The notes beneath the pieces were generated by a model that saw nothing but the letters and a program-made list of their open reading frames with translations, did not search any database and had not been told where the DNA came from. 64,000 bases of DNA from Streptomyces sp. NBC_00102 (lineage in GTDB: Bacteria; Actinomycetota; Actinomycetes; Streptomycetales; Streptomycetaceae): positions 682,001-746,000 of the forward strand of contig NZ_JAPEMC010000002.1 of the NCBI RefSeq assembly GCF_026343115.1, given 5' to 3'. Every line of letters begins with the position of its first letter. Position 1 is the first letter of the stretch. Shown one piece after another: positions 27,878 to 37,321 of the stretch. The position numbers and the translations under genes are program-made.

Positions 27878-29128
27878 TCATATTGCGGTTGTGACCTGGG
27901 GTTTCGTGGTCGCGCGGTAGTAGTTGGTCTCGTATTCGACGGGTGGGATGTGCCCTATTTCACCGTGGAGCCGGCGGTGGCAGTACCAGTCCACCCACTC
28001 CGCGGTAGCGAGCTCGACCTGGGAAAGAGTCCTCCAGGGGCGCCCCGGTTTGATCAGCTCGGTCTTGAACAGGCCGATCGCGGACTCCATGAGGGCGTTG
28101 TCGTAGGCGTCGCCGACCGAGCCGATCGAGGCGGCGATGCCGGCGGCTGCCAGGTGCTCGGCGAGCCGGAAGCTCGTGTACTGCGACCCGGCATCGGAAT
28201 GATGTATCAACTCGCCGCGCCGGTGGGGGTGTTCATCGCGGTCGCGTTGCCACAGGGCCATGTCCAGAGTGTCCAGGACGAGCTTGGTCTCCTTCGATGT
28301 GGCAGCGGACCAGCCGACGATCCGGCGGGAGAAGGTGTCGACGACGAAGGCGACGTAGACGACCCCCGACCAGGTCTTGACGTGGGTGAAGTCGGCGACC
28401 CAGTAGCGGTTGGGGGCCGACGCGACGAACTTGCGGTCCAGCAGGTCCGGTGCCCGCTCGACGCTGCTGTCCTGGATCGTGGTGATGACCTTCCTTCCGC
28501 GGACGGCGCCGGTGATGCCGAGCTCGCGCATGAGACGTTCGACGGTGCACCGGGCCACGGTGTGGCCCTGTCGGTGCAGCTCGCGCCAGACTTTCCTGGC
28601 GCCGTAGACACGGTAGTTGGCCTCGTGGACCTCGGTGATCGCGTCCTTGAGGACGGCGTCCCGCACCTGTCTGGCCGAAGGTTCGGCGGCGCGTTTCTTC
28701 GCCGCGTAGTAGGTGGAGGGGGCGATCTTGCAGTCGTGCTCGGCGAGTACGCGGCAGATCGGCTCGACACCGCCGAAGCGGGCCCGGTGCTCGTCGATGA
28801 ACGCTACGAGCGTGTGTGGCCGGTCGAGCTCGGCCGCGAAGAAAGACGCCGCAGCCTTCAGGATGTCGTTCGCGCGGCGCAATTCGGCGTTCTCCTTCTT
28901 CAACGCCTTCATCGCCGCGGACTCCTCCGACGTCGTGCCCGGACGCTGCCCGGAGTCGATCTCGTCCCGCCTGACCCAGTTCCGCAGGGTCTCGGCCGAA
29001 CCGATACCGAGCTTCTGGGCGACCGCCCGCACGGCAGCCGACTCGTTCGGGTAGTCACCGCGGACCTCGCCGACCATACGAACCGCTCGTTTGCGCAGCT
29101 CAACGGGATAAGAGGAAGGGCGTGCCAT
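27878..29128 (-). CDS. IS3-family transposase, OrfA and OrfB in one frame
   Basis: 416 aa. Residues 1-~55 are the OrfA helix-turn-helix, followed by a leucine-zipper-like segment (MKALKKENAELRRANDILKAA). From about residue 115 come OrfB's HTH_21 region and the DDE integrase core: ADFTHVKTW (first D), DAGSQYTS (second D) and the NALMESAIGLFKTELI helix (E). Most IS3 elements join OrfA and OrfB by a -1 frameshift; here the whole protein is in one open frame. All catalytic residues are present, so the element may be active. Confidence 0.92.
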   Translation of the reverse strand: MARPSSYPVELRKRAVRMVGEVRGDYPNESAAVRAVAQKLGIGSAETLRNWVRRDEIDSGQRPGTTSEESAAMKALKKENAELRRANDILKAAASFFAAELDRPHTLVAFIDEHRARFGGVEPICRVLAEHDCKIAPSTYYAAKKRAAEPSARQVRDAVLKDAITEVHEANYRVYGARKVWRELHRQGHTVARCTVERLMRELGITGAVRGRKVITTIQDSSVERAPDLLDRKFVASAPNRYWVADFTHVKTWSGVVYVAFVVDTFSRRIVGWSAATSKETKLVLDTLDMALWQRDRDEHPHRRGELIHHSDAGSQYTSFRLAEHLAAAGIAASIGSVGDAYDNALMESAIGLFKTELIKPGRPWRTLSQVELATAEWVDWYCHRRLHGEIGHIPPVEYETNYYRATTKPQVTTAI

Positions 29129-29151
29129 GACTCAATCCTTTCACGGAATTG

Positions 29152-29178
29152 AGTCTCCACTCGACCCGGGGCGGTTCA
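29152..29178. repeat. IS3 right terminal inverted repeat
   Basis: Reads inward (minus strand) as TGAACCGCCCCGGGT followed by CGAGTGGAGACT. Partner at 27851-27877; followed by TCGC, the second target-duplication copy. Confidence 0.88.
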
Positions 29179-30748
29179 TCGCCGACCGCAAGCTCTGGAT
29201 CTGTTCGTGGAGGAGGGCGAGGCGGGGGTGGTGGCCTGGGTGGATGTGTGCGTTCGGGCAGGCGAGGCAGAGCAGGAAGTCGGCTCCGCAGCCACCGCCC
29301 GGGGCAGGCCACGGGGTGGTGTCCTCGTCCGCACAATCCGCGGTCGCGGTCTGCCCGTGGGCCGGGTCCGGCCCCGGAGCGAGGTGGCCGCCGAAGAAGA
29401 TCTTCTTTGCCTGGTCGAGAGCTTCGAGCGCGCCGTCCTCGAAGATCTGCTGCGAGTCTTGCCGGACTTTCTGGTCGGGCAGCACGTAGATGCTCTCGTG
29501 AGTTCCTTGCGTGTGCTGGAGAGGCTTACCCTCTCGCGTCACCGTTGTACGTCGGATCTGACGGAAGGGCGAACCGCCCAGCTTGTGCTCGCTCGCCCAG
29601 GACTTCCCATCGACACCCGAAACTCCGAAAACGAGTGGGCCGACTACCGGAGGACGGTCCATGTCTCTGCGTCCGCCCTTCTGGCGAACCGCGCGGGCGG
29701 TCATCAACAGGTCTGTGCCTGGAGCCAGTTGCGAGGCCAGGAGTCGACCGTGGAGCGTGGCCTGCAGTGCCTGTGTGATCAATCGCCCTGGCGAGTCGGC
29801 CCCGGAGTCGGTGATGTTCTCCGTGGAAAACCAGCGGCCGTTCCCGGCCCGACGCTTCTCGACCTGCACGTGGTAGGTCACGTTCGTGGTCTCCGCGACC
29901 GACGGAGCCCTGGTCGGGGCCGGCATACGGTCGTAGACGGAGAGGTTCCAACCGAAGCGGTCGGTCAGCAGCACGGCCAGGGCAGTCAGCTCCGACGGGG
30001 TCAGGAACAGCCGGCCCCACGTGTGCTCGCTGTCGCGGCCGCCCAGCAATCCGCGGTTGGTGATGGCCTGTCGACCACTCGGCAGCTGCGTACGGGGCAC
30101 GTCCCCGACACGAGCCACATGGTCCAGCGCTTCCCCGAGCCGCCAGTCATGGCTGCCCTCATCCAGCGCTCCCGCCCGCCACCTCTCCAGCAGTTCACTG
30201 TTCTCCCGGATCCTGAGCCAGGCAGCCCGGAACTGACGGCCTGCTGCCAGCAGCACGTGCTCGCGTTCCGCCTCGTCGTAGGACTTCCTGACGGGCTTCG
30301 GTGCGGGAACGCGACGGGCCAGCTCCTCTGCGACCGGCCCTTCGCTCAACCGGGGGTAGCTGCGGAGTATCCGATGGACTACCCGCAGCGTGGTGCGACC
30401 GGTGTTCGTGCTGATGTTCTGCAGCCGCCAGCGCTTGAGCGTCGCCGCGTCCAGGCCGGTCAGATCCTCGGGAGGAGTGTCGAGACCGGAGATGAACTCG
30501 GCGAACACCTTCAGCCTGTTCCAGGCGGCTGTGGCGCTGTAATGGCTGGTCCACCTCACCTGCTGGGCAGCGAACACCGTTGCCAGGGAGCGCTGCATCG
30601 GCTCAGGAACCGGCAGGTCGGAGAAGGCGAAGTCCTTCCCATGACCAGCCTTGTTGACGATGGTGACCACCAGTCCGTTTGCGGCAAGCGGTGGCTCCGT
30701 CGTGAAGTCGGTCGGCGGCAGGACCGCCCGACGCCCGCGGCGGCTCAT
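29179..30748 (-). pseudogene. Tyrosine recombinase B, 5' part, interrupted by the IS
   Basis: The ATG at 30748 overlaps the stop of recombinase A (ATGA). This part codes for about 523 residues, including an N-terminal core-binding domain, FRQIRRTTVTREGKPLQHTQGTHESIYVLPD with the putative catalytic Arg and Tyr, and a Cys/His-rich tail (CGADFLLCLACPNAH) similar to that of recombinase C. At 29179 the frame runs into the IS and stops after a few foreign codons. The loss is only the last ~55 residues, beyond the catalytic Tyr, so some function could remain. Confidence 0.85.
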
Positions 30749-32286
30749 CGCTCGGCCGCCGGCAGCCGGTCGACGATGACGTCGATGTCCTGGATCCCGG
30801 CCGACTCTCTTGCGAGCCGCGCGAACACGCCGTCGATGTCCTCGACCTTGCCGTCGGGTTCCTCCGCCTCGGCCGTCGCCAGGATCGACTCCAGCTGCAA
30901 ATGCGCGACGGGAGCCAGGTAATGACGCTTGGTCGTCTCGACGTCCGCGTGCCCGAGGAGGGTCTTGACCAGCCACCAGGGGTCGCCGAACAGCATCGCG
31001 AAATCCCGGCGATCCGCCGCGGTCAATCCGAAGCGGGCCTCCATCAGCTGGTTCAGCACGATGAGCATGTAGAGCGCGAAGGAGTGACGCGCGGAGTGTG
31101 GGGTGGCGTACGGAGTCCGGCCCCGGACCTCTGCGGCTCGGAGGTTCCGGCCCACTTCCCGCTCGGCGGGGGTCAACAAAACCTCTTCGCAGCGCAGGTT
31201 CGCCGTGGTGAACACCGTGTTCCAACGGTCGGGAAGCATCGGCAAGCCCTGCTCGGTCAGCCACAGCCACGCAGGTTCCGGCCCCTCCGGGCCGTCAAGG
31301 AACAGCCACTGCCGTTCCCGCCAGCCCAGATGGGTCAAGTACTGATGGCCCTCGACACCCTCTCGGCCGACCCAGAACACTCGCGGTGCTCGGCCATGGG
31401 TCACCTTCGTGACCAGGCGCATCTGCTCAACCCGCTCGTAGCGGCCCATCTGCTGAGCGCGCTTCACCGCCAAAGCACGCTCCGACTGAACGTACGTTTC
31501 AACCTGCCCCAGGGCGTCCAACGAGGTGTAGAAGGTACGGCCGTTCTTCGACCGGGTCACCGCCCCGGCGAGCTGGCCGTGCTGGTAGCGCCCGTGCTGC
31601 AACCGCTGAGCGGGCAGCTCGAACGTCAGGAGGGACCCGCCTTCCTGTCGCCGAAGCCCCGAGCTCAAGATGAACTGCACGAACGAGGTATTACGGGCCT
31701 CGGTCCGCGCATCCCATCCCCAAGTCGGGACCCCATCACGGCCATGTCCGCGCAGCCCGACGTCCGACCACAGGCTCCACGTACGCGGTGTCAGCCACGA
31801 CACCCGGGCACTGACCGAGTCAGCCGCACGGTCCTCCCGCCGGGACGCGTCCACCGGCCGGGGGCTCACCCTCGCCCACTTGAACAGGCGGGTGAAGGCG
31901 GCGGCCTCACGGTTCCATTTCGACCCGCCGATTCGCTCGGGGTTCTGTGGAGCATCACAGCGCCAGGTCCTGTAGTTCAGCAGGTCCTGCTCGGAGGCCC
32001 GGAGCCAGTCGATCCCGCGCGAAGACAGGAAGGTCAGGAGGATCCGAATGTCCGTGGCGTAGTTCCGCTTCGTCTCCCGTGCAAGGAAGCGGAAGTGCTT
32101 TGAGAGAACGAACTCCAACAGGTCGCAGTCGATGGTGAAATCTGGAGCGATGAAGACAGGATCACCCGGCATCAAGCCGATCCGCTCGACCGCCCTCGGC
32201 AGGTCCTCGACCCCCAGCACTCCCGCTTCAGGAAGCGTCCCCCACCGGCCCGGGTCGGGCACCCACACCACACGCCACTCACTCAC
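30745..32286 (-). CDS. Tyrosine recombinase A of the transposon
   Basis: 513 aa from the GTG at 32286, with AAGGAG five bases upstream; the frame is open to 32316. Catalytic residues are intact: first Arg in LSSGLRRQEGG, HSARHSF (His-x2-Arg), and LLGHADVETTKRHYL with the His and nucleophilic Tyr. This is the first gene of the operon and starts 45 bp inside the right end of the transposon, like tnpA of Tn554. It overlaps recombinase B by ATGA. Confidence 0.9.
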   Translation of the reverse strand: MSEWRVVWVPDPGRWGTLPEAGVLGVEDLPRAVERIGLMPGDPVFIAPDFTIDCDLLEFVLSKHFRFLARETKRNYATDIRILLTFLSSRGIDWLRASEQDLLNYRTWRCDAPQNPERIGGSKWNREAAAFTRLFKWARVSPRPVDASRREDRAADSVSARVSWLTPRTWSLWSDVGLRGHGRDGVPTWGWDARTEARNTSFVQFILSSGLRRQEGGSLLTFELPAQRLQHGRYQHGQLAGAVTRSKNGRTFYTSLDALGQVETYVQSERALAVKRAQQMGRYERVEQMRLVTKVTHGRAPRVFWVGREGVEGHQYLTHLGWRERQWLFLDGPEGPEPAWLWLTEQGLPMLPDRWNTVFTTANLRCEEVLLTPAEREVGRNLRAAEVRGRTPYATPHSARHSFALYMLIVLNQLMEARFGLTAADRRDFAMLFGDPWWLVKTLLGHADVETTKRHYLAPVAHLQLESILATAEAEEPDGKVEDIDGVFARLARESAGIQDIDVIVDRLPAAER

Positions 32287-32330
32287 ACTCGCTCCTTCCC
32301 TGATGCTTGAACACATCTAATCGTCAGGGA

Positions 32331-32337
32331 AGTGGTG
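32331..32337. repeat. Transposon core site, right copy (AGTGGTG)
   Basis: Matches 24251-24257. The host dipeptidase frame resumes directly through it. Confidence 0.88.
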
Positions 32338-32428
32338 GCACTGGTCCTTCGGAGACCGGTACTGGGCCCTGAGCACGGGCGCGCCCACGGCCCTGTACGG
32401 CCCGAAGGAACGGGCACCGCGGGCCTGA
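32331..32428 (+). pseudogene. VanX-like dipeptidase, 3' fragment
   Basis: Reads WWHWSFGDRYWALSTG and on to TGA 32426-32428, the conserved C-terminus of M15D dipeptidases, including the zinc-ligand His of EWWH. It has no start of its own. It is the missing end of the gene at 23686. Confidence 0.93.
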
Positions 32429-32799
32429 CGGCCCCGCAACGGGCCGAGCGGGAGGAGAGCGGCGCCCGACGGGCCCGGGCCTGGCGCATGTCGGGAGAAG
32501 CGCCGTGTGGCCCGTCATCGGGTGGCCGCGGGCCGGAGAAGGGGAGACCTCGTGCAGCCGCCTGCGATCGCTCCGGTCGACGACGCGCGTGCCAGGAGCG
32601 GACGTCCACGGGCCACCTCCAGGACGGACCGGCTTCCTTCATCTGGACGAACGATCTCGGACGGGCTGCCAGGACCACCGATGCGCTCCTTTTCGGGATC
32701 GTCGGGGTCAACGACCCGACCCCACCGCTGTCGCCACGTTCGCGGGAGGCGGCGGTGAGGGAGGGCCCGGGCAGGAGGGCGTCGAAAGCTGTCTCGACG
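32429..32799. other. Intergenic region, no gene recognised
   Basis: About 370 bp between the dipeptidase fragment and the degenerate barrel-protein frame. Open frames on both strands are low-complexity Arg/Pro-rich readings with no family features. Nothing else seen. Confidence 0.4.
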
Positions 32800-33297
32800 T
32801 CAAGCTCGCCAGTCTCGCCGTCCGTTGGCCCCCGCAGGTGGTCTCATGGCCCGCGAGAGAGGAAGGTCGCTCGGCCCGTCGAACGAACTCGCTCCGGAAG
32901 AAGCGCACATGTTGGGTGGCCGGTGCGGGAGGAGCCGCCCCGGGACGCCCCGCCGGTGACAGCGGGGCGCCGGCCGGAGCGCGTACCTCCGGCGCCAATC
33001 CGCCGGAACGTACTCCTGGCGCACTTCCACGCCCCGGAGCACGGGGCCGGGTCCGATCCCAGCGTCTTCGACGTCTGCAGCCGGCCCCTCGCCCACCGCG
33101 GCGAGCAGCCCCTGCATCACCTTGTCGGGGTCACCGTCTATCGCGTACAGCGCCACGTAGGGGCCGTAGGGCTCCGGCGGTGCATAACGCGTCGCCGAGA
33201 CGAAACCGTCGAGCGCCACGACCTCCGGCACGTGCACATCGGTGTACCACTGGTCGAATTCGGCCGCGGCTTCCTCGTTCACCGGCCATGTCTCCAC
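32800..33297 (-). pseudogene. Degenerate dimeric alpha/beta-barrel (EthD/DUF4286-like) protein
   Basis: The frame from GTG 33297 encodes EFDQWYTDVHVPEVVALDGF and YVALYAIDGDPDKVMQGL, the ferredoxin-like core of EthD-type or DUF4286 proteins. The usual first beta strand is missing, and after about residue 100 the sequence turns into an Arg/Pro/Ser-rich tail unlike the family. The N-terminal loss coincides with the C-terminal loss of the TetR gene upstream, so one deletion probably removed both. Confidence 0.5.
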
Positions 33298-33554
33298 GCC
33301 ATGACGGAGCTCGGGGACGGGTGTGGGCCGGACAGTGCCTGGTCGTACAGCGGGTGGTAGCCCTGTGCGTACCGCTGGAGGCTTCTCCGGAGGTGGGCGC
33401 TCTTGTCGCCGAAGGTGCTGTAGAGCGAGCTCAGTCCCAGGCCCGTGCCCTCGGTCTGGCGATCGATCGAGGCCTCCGGACAGCCCCAGCGCCAGAAGAC
33501 GTGCATGGCCCGCCGTAGCGCCTCGTCCACGTCGAATCGCTTACGGACTGCCAT
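33279..33554 (-). pseudogene. Truncated TetR-family regulator
   Basis: 91 aa: the N-terminal helix-turn-helix of a TetR protein (MHVFWRWGCPEAS, then LGLSSLYSTFGDKSAHLRRSL), but the ligand-binding domain of ~120 residues is absent. The frame ends in VMAWRHGR inside the start of the next open frame. It probably once controlled the divergent hydrolase gene; a free DNA-binding domain is unlikely to dimerise. Confidence 0.65.
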
Positions 33555-33578
33555 GGTTCGTCGGTCTACGCATCTTGT

Positions 33579-33641
33579 ACCGATCGTTTCAGGATGTGTA
33601 GGGTCGCCGGTATGACAAGTTGGACTGATCGTTCCATGATG
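33579..33641. promoter_or_regulatory. Paired operator-like repeats between TetR remnant and hydrolase
   Basis: Two direct 18-bp copies, ACCGATCGTTTCAGGATG (33579-33596) and ACTGATCGTTCCATGATG (33624-33641), match at 15 of 18 positions with a 45-bp period. Both are centred on GATCGTT. The second copy covers the proposed start region of the hydrolase gene, fitting autoregulated TetR-type control. Confidence 0.5.
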
Positions 33642-34577
33642 AGTGCGGCCGGAGACACGACAAGCCTGCGTGCGTTACGGCTGCCCGACGGGTTCACCGA
33701 CGTCTTCACCAGCCGCCTCGTGGAGTTGGACGGGCTGCGGCTGCACGCGGTCACCGGCGGGGACGGCCCGCCGGTGCTGCTGATCGGCGGGTGGCCACAG
33801 ACCTGGTACGCCTGGCGGGACGTGATGCCGGCGCTCGCCCGCGAGCACAGCGTCGTCGCCGTCGACTCGCGGGGTGCCGGGCTCTCCGACAAGCCCGACG
33901 ACGGTTACGACGCCGGCACTCTGGCCGCCGATCTGGTGGCGCTGATGGCCGCGCTCGGGTACGAGCGGTTCGACGTGGTCGGCCACGACATCGGCACGTG
34001 GACGGCGTACGCCCTCGCCGCCGATCACCCCGAGCGAGTGGGCCGGCTCGCCGTCGTCGAAGCCGTGATCCCCGGTGTCGTGCCGTCCCCGCCGCTCTTC
34101 GGCCCGGCCGCGCTCAATCAGAAGCTCTGGCAGTTCGGCTTCAACCGGCTCACCGAGCTCAACGAGGAACTGGTCCAGGGGCGGGAGCGGCTCTTCTTCG
34201 GCCGGCAGTTCGCCGCCAAGGCCGCCACCGCCACCGCGATCCCCGCGTACGCCGTCGACGTGTATGTCGATGCGATCGCCGCGGATCCTCGCGCGCTGCG
34301 GGCGAGCTTCGCGTACTACCGGGCGCTGGACGAGACGATCGCGCAGAACGAGCGGCGGAGCGGGACCCGGCTGACGCTGCCGGTGCTCGCCGTCGGCGGC
34401 GAGCTGTGGAGCGGCGCGAACGCCGCCCGGACGATGCGGCTGGCGGCCGACGACGTCACCGAGGTGATCCTCGACGGCTGTGGCCACTATCCGGCCGAGG
34501 AACAGCCGGAACGGTTCACCGAAATCCTGGAGGACTTCCTCGGGGGCGAACCGGTGGCGGGCGTGCCGCGCGGCTGA
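33636..34577 (+). CDS. Alpha/beta hydrolase (epoxide hydrolase-like)
   Basis: 313 aa from the ATG at 33636 (another ATG at 33612 is in frame; I prefer the later one because an operator copy lies over the earlier region). Features: oxyanion loop GGWPQTWYAWRD, the nucleophile elbow GHDIGTWTA (Asp nucleophile), and the C-terminal catalytic His in DGCGHYPAEEQPERF. A nucleophilic Asp marks epoxide hydrolases and haloalkane dehalogenases. Divergent from the TetR remnant. Confidence 0.85.
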   Translation: MMSAAGDTTSLRALRLPDGFTDVFTSRLVELDGLRLHAVTGGDGPPVLLIGGWPQTWYAWRDVMPALAREHSVVAVDSRGAGLSDKPDDGYDAGTLAADLVALMAALGYERFDVVGHDIGTWTAYALAADHPERVGRLAVVEAVIPGVVPSPPLFGPAALNQKLWQFGFNRLTELNEELVQGRERLFFGRQFAAKAATATAIPAYAVDVYVDAIAADPRALRASFAYYRALDETIAQNERRSGTRLTLPVLAVGGELWSGANAARTMRLAADDVTEVILDGCGHYPAEEQPERFTEILEDFLGGEPVAGVPRG

Positions 34578-34624
34578 CACCTCGCCGGAACCGGCTGCGC
34601 CCTCACCGGCCTGCGCGTCCGCCG

Positions 34625-34656
34625 GGGCCGGTACCGGAGAGATCCGGTACCGGCCC
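34625..34656. terminator. Bidirectional terminator hairpin
   Basis: A 14-bp perfect stem (34625-34638 with 34643-34656, GGGCCGGTACCGGA) with loop GAGA, between the convergent hydrolase and permease genes. Confidence 0.75.
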
Positions 34657-34689
34657 GTGGCCTTCCGGTGGCGCCGTGACGACCGCCCG

Positions 34690-35988
34690 TCACCACCATC
34701 CGAAGGCGAAGCACGCCAGCGCGGGGCCGACGACCACCGACACGAGCCCGCAGCGCAGGAGTTGGCGGAAGAGCGGCGTACGGTCCTCGGGTTTCGCGGC
34801 GCCGAGGATCAGACCACCCGTGATGCCCAGCGGGTTGATGTCGACCAGGATCGAGGCCAGCGCGACCGCGAGTACGGCACCCACGGGCGAGGCGCCCTCG
34901 GCGACCACGGCGGGGACCAGGGGGATCGTGGTGGCGAAGACCGCGATGGAGCTCGCGGCGAAGGAAGTGACACCGGCGATGTAGCAGAGGACCAGCAGAC
35001 TCAGCATCGGGGAACCGTCCACCCGCAGCAGATCGCTGATCCGGGTGAAGGCGCCCAGGTCCTGCATCAGGCCGACGTAGGTGAGCAGTCCACCGATGAG
35101 CAGCACGATGTTCCACGGGATCCTGGAGATGATCTCGTTCGGCTCCAGCCGGAGCGCGAGCTGCTGGACGACCGCGGCGGTGAGCCCCAGGTAGCCGATG
35201 TTGATGTCGAAGCCGACCGACAGCACCACCACGGCGAGCAGGCATCCGAGGGTGAGGTAACGGCCCCAGAGCGGCGAGGGGCCCCGGCCGTCGGACTCCT
35301 CGCCGGCGGTCCCGCGAGCGTCTTCGCCGGCGGTTCCCCCGGCGTCGGACTCGCCGACCGGCGTGAGGCGGCCGCGCGGCATGGCTCCGGTGCGGTACCC
35401 GACCACGAGACACGCGGCGCAGACCACGAGACCCGCCAGCAGCCCGCCGAGGAAGAAGGTGACGGGCGCGGAACCGGGAAGGTCGAGCCCCATCTTGTCG
35501 CCCAGGTGATTGGCGCTGGTGCCGAACACGGCCAGGGGCGAGAGGAGTCCGCTGATGATGCCGGTGACCCCGAGGACGGCGGCGATGAACGGGGGTATCC
35601 CGTACCGGGCGGCGAGCCCCAGCGCGACGGGCGCGACGATGGCGGTGGCGGCGGCCGGGAGGGTACCGACCGCGGTCAGCACCGCGCCGACCAGGAAGGG
35701 CACCAGTGCCACCAGCAACGCGCGCCCGCCGACCAGGCGGAGCACACCGTCGAGGAGCCAGTCGAGCGTGCCGTTGATCTGGGCGACCGCGAACAACGCC
35801 GTTATCCCGACCAGCAGGACGAAGAAGTCGCCCGGGAAGAACGCCGTCACCTGGTCCGCGGTGCGGTCGGCGGCCAGACCTACGAGGAAGGCGGCGGGCA
35901 GGGCCGCGAGCCCGATGTTGAACCTCGGGACGAGCGTCGCCAGGAACAGGGCGACGAGAACGACGATGGAGACGTCGGCCATGGACAT
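34690..35988 (-). CDS. SLC13/MatC-like dicarboxylate permease
   Basis: 432 aa, about 11-12 hydrophobic segments. The N-terminal half (LVPRFNIGLAALPAAFLVG) resembles the MatC N-terminal domain of malonate/dicarboxylate carriers; the halves are joined by a Gly/Glu-rich cytoplasmic loop at ~205-230. SLC13-type conserved SNxxxD/DINP-like motifs include VDINPLGITGG near the C-terminus. It follows a class III CoA-transferase gene by 17 bp, so uptake of a dicarboxylate and its CoA activation are probably linked. Confidence 0.85.
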   Translation of the reverse strand: MSMADVSIVVLVALFLATLVPRFNIGLAALPAAFLVGLAADRTADQVTAFFPGDFFVLLVGITALFAVAQINGTLDWLLDGVLRLVGGRALLVALVPFLVGAVLTAVGTLPAAATAIVAPVALGLAARYGIPPFIAAVLGVTGIISGLLSPLAVFGTSANHLGDKMGLDLPGSAPVTFFLGGLLAGLVVCAACLVVGYRTGAMPRGRLTPVGESDAGGTAGEDARGTAGEESDGRGPSPLWGRYLTLGCLLAVVVLSVGFDINIGYLGLTAAVVQQLALRLEPNEIISRIPWNIVLLIGGLLTYVGLMQDLGAFTRISDLLRVDGSPMLSLLVLCYIAGVTSFAASSIAVFATTIPLVPAVVAEGASPVGAVLAVALASILVDINPLGITGGLILGAAKPEDRTPLFRQLLRCGLVSVVVGPALACFAFGWW

Positions 35989-36005
35989 CTGTGGTTCTCC
36001 CTGGT

Positions 36006-37190
36006 TCAGATGACGCCGCGGGCGGCGAGGTCGTCGACGGCGGCTGTGTCGAGGCCGAGTTCACCGAGCACGGCGCGGGTGTGTTCACCCAGGTGGGGCG
36101 CGCCGCGGTCGACAGTCTGGCCGAACCCCGAGAACCGTCCGGCGGAGCCCTGCACCAGCCGGGTGCGTCCGTCGTGCTCGTCGGTCACCTCGACCACAGA
36201 ACCGCGCGCCCGTACATGGGGGTCGGCGCAGATGTCGGCTGCGGAGTTCACCGGCCCGCAGGCCACGCCCGCCTCGTCCAGCAGCTTGGTGAGGGGTGCG
36301 AGGTCCTGGCCGGCCACCCAGGTGGCCACCCGGCCCTCGATCTCGGCGCGGTGCTCGATCCGGGCCGTCATCGTGTCGTACGCGGAGAGGTCCGGCGTGT
36401 CCATCGCGACGACCAGCCGACGCCACATCTGCTCCGTCGACGCCGGCAGTGCCAGCCAGCGGCCGTCGCGCGTCCGGTAGAGGTTGTTGGGGCTGATGTG
36501 CGGGTTCTCGTTGCCCTGGCGTTCCCGGACCTCACCGGTCGCGCCGTAGTCGACGATGAAGTCCTCCATCATCCGCAGCAGCGGCTCGTACAGACCGATG
36601 TCGGCGAGCTGGGGCTCGCCCGTCAGGTCACGCTGGCGGAGCGCGAGCATCGCCGCGAAGGCCGCGTAGATCCCGGTGACCCCGTCGGCGACCGGATAAC
36701 CCGCGAACACCGGCGGACCGTCCGGGAACCCCGTGCGATGGGTCAGCCCGGCGAACGCCTCCGCGACCCGGGCGAACCCGGGGCGCTCCGCGTACGGGCC
36801 GGTGCGCCCGAAGGCGCTCACGTGCACCATGACGAGGTCGGGCCGGTGGGCGACGAGGTCGTCGAAGTCGATGGAGAACCGGCGCAGGGTCGCCGGCCGG
36901 AAGTTGGTGACCACCACGTCGGCCGTCGCGGCGAGCCGGCCGACCAGGTCGGCGGCTTCCGGGTGATGCAGGTCGATCGTCACGCTCGACTTGTTGCGGC
37001 CGACGACCGCCCAGCCGGCCGAGACGCCGTCGTCGTCGAGGGGCGGGTAGCCGCGGGCGGGATCACCGGTACCGGGCTGTTCGACCTTGATCACCTCGGC
37101 TCCGAACTCGGCGAGCAGGGAAGAGGCCAGGGGGCCGGCGAGGACGGTCGAGATGTCCAGGACACGCACGCCATTGAGGGGTCCGGGCAC
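36006..37190 (-). CDS. Class III (CaiB/BaiF) CoA-transferase
   Basis: 394 aa from the GTG at 37190, with AAAGGA seven bases upstream; a TTG at 37211 in frame is the alternative. Family signatures: VRVLDISTVLAGPLASSLLAEFGAEVIKVE at the N-terminus, the NKSSVTIDLHHPE strand, and the Asp-containing ADIGLYEPLLRMMEDF segment that holds the covalent CoA site in this family. It moves CoA between carboxylic acids. Co-transcribed with the permease and divergent from a LysR gene that likely controls both. Confidence 0.9.
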   Translation of the reverse strand: MPGPLNGVRVLDISTVLAGPLASSLLAEFGAEVIKVEQPGTGDPARGYPPLDDDGVSAGWAVVGRNKSSVTIDLHHPEAADLVGRLAATADVVVTNFRPATLRRFSIDFDDLVAHRPDLVMVHVSAFGRTGPYAERPGFARVAEAFAGLTHRTGFPDGPPVFAGYPVADGVTGIYAAFAAMLALRQRDLTGEPQLADIGLYEPLLRMMEDFIVDYGATGEVRERQGNENPHISPNNLYRTRDGRWLALPASTEQMWRRLVVAMDTPDLSAYDTMTARIEHRAEIEGRVATWVAGQDLAPLTKLLDEAGVACGPVNSAADICADPHVRARGSVVEVTDEHDGRTRLVQGSAGRFSGFGQTVDRGAPHLGEHTRAVLGELGLDTAAVDDLAARGVI

Positions 37191-37321
37191 GGAAAATCCT
37201 TTCACGAGCAATCAGCACGTCACGGCGATGCGTGACCCGCGTCACGATGTCGTGGTGCGATCCCCGCGGGAAGATGCCGTCCTCTGGATCCGGTGATAGC
37301 CAATGGCACTACCCTGGGCCG

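Larger units (their letters stand above)
27851..29178 (-). mobile_element. IS3-family insertion sequence, 1,328 bp
   Basis: Terminal inverted repeats begin TGAACCGCCCCGGGT at both ends (15 identical bases, then GTnGAGACT shared). The 4-bp sequence TCGC flanks both ends (27847-27850 and 29179-29182), as expected for a target duplication. One transposase gene fills the element. It interrupts recombinase B of the surrounding transposon, so it arrived later. Confidence 0.92.
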
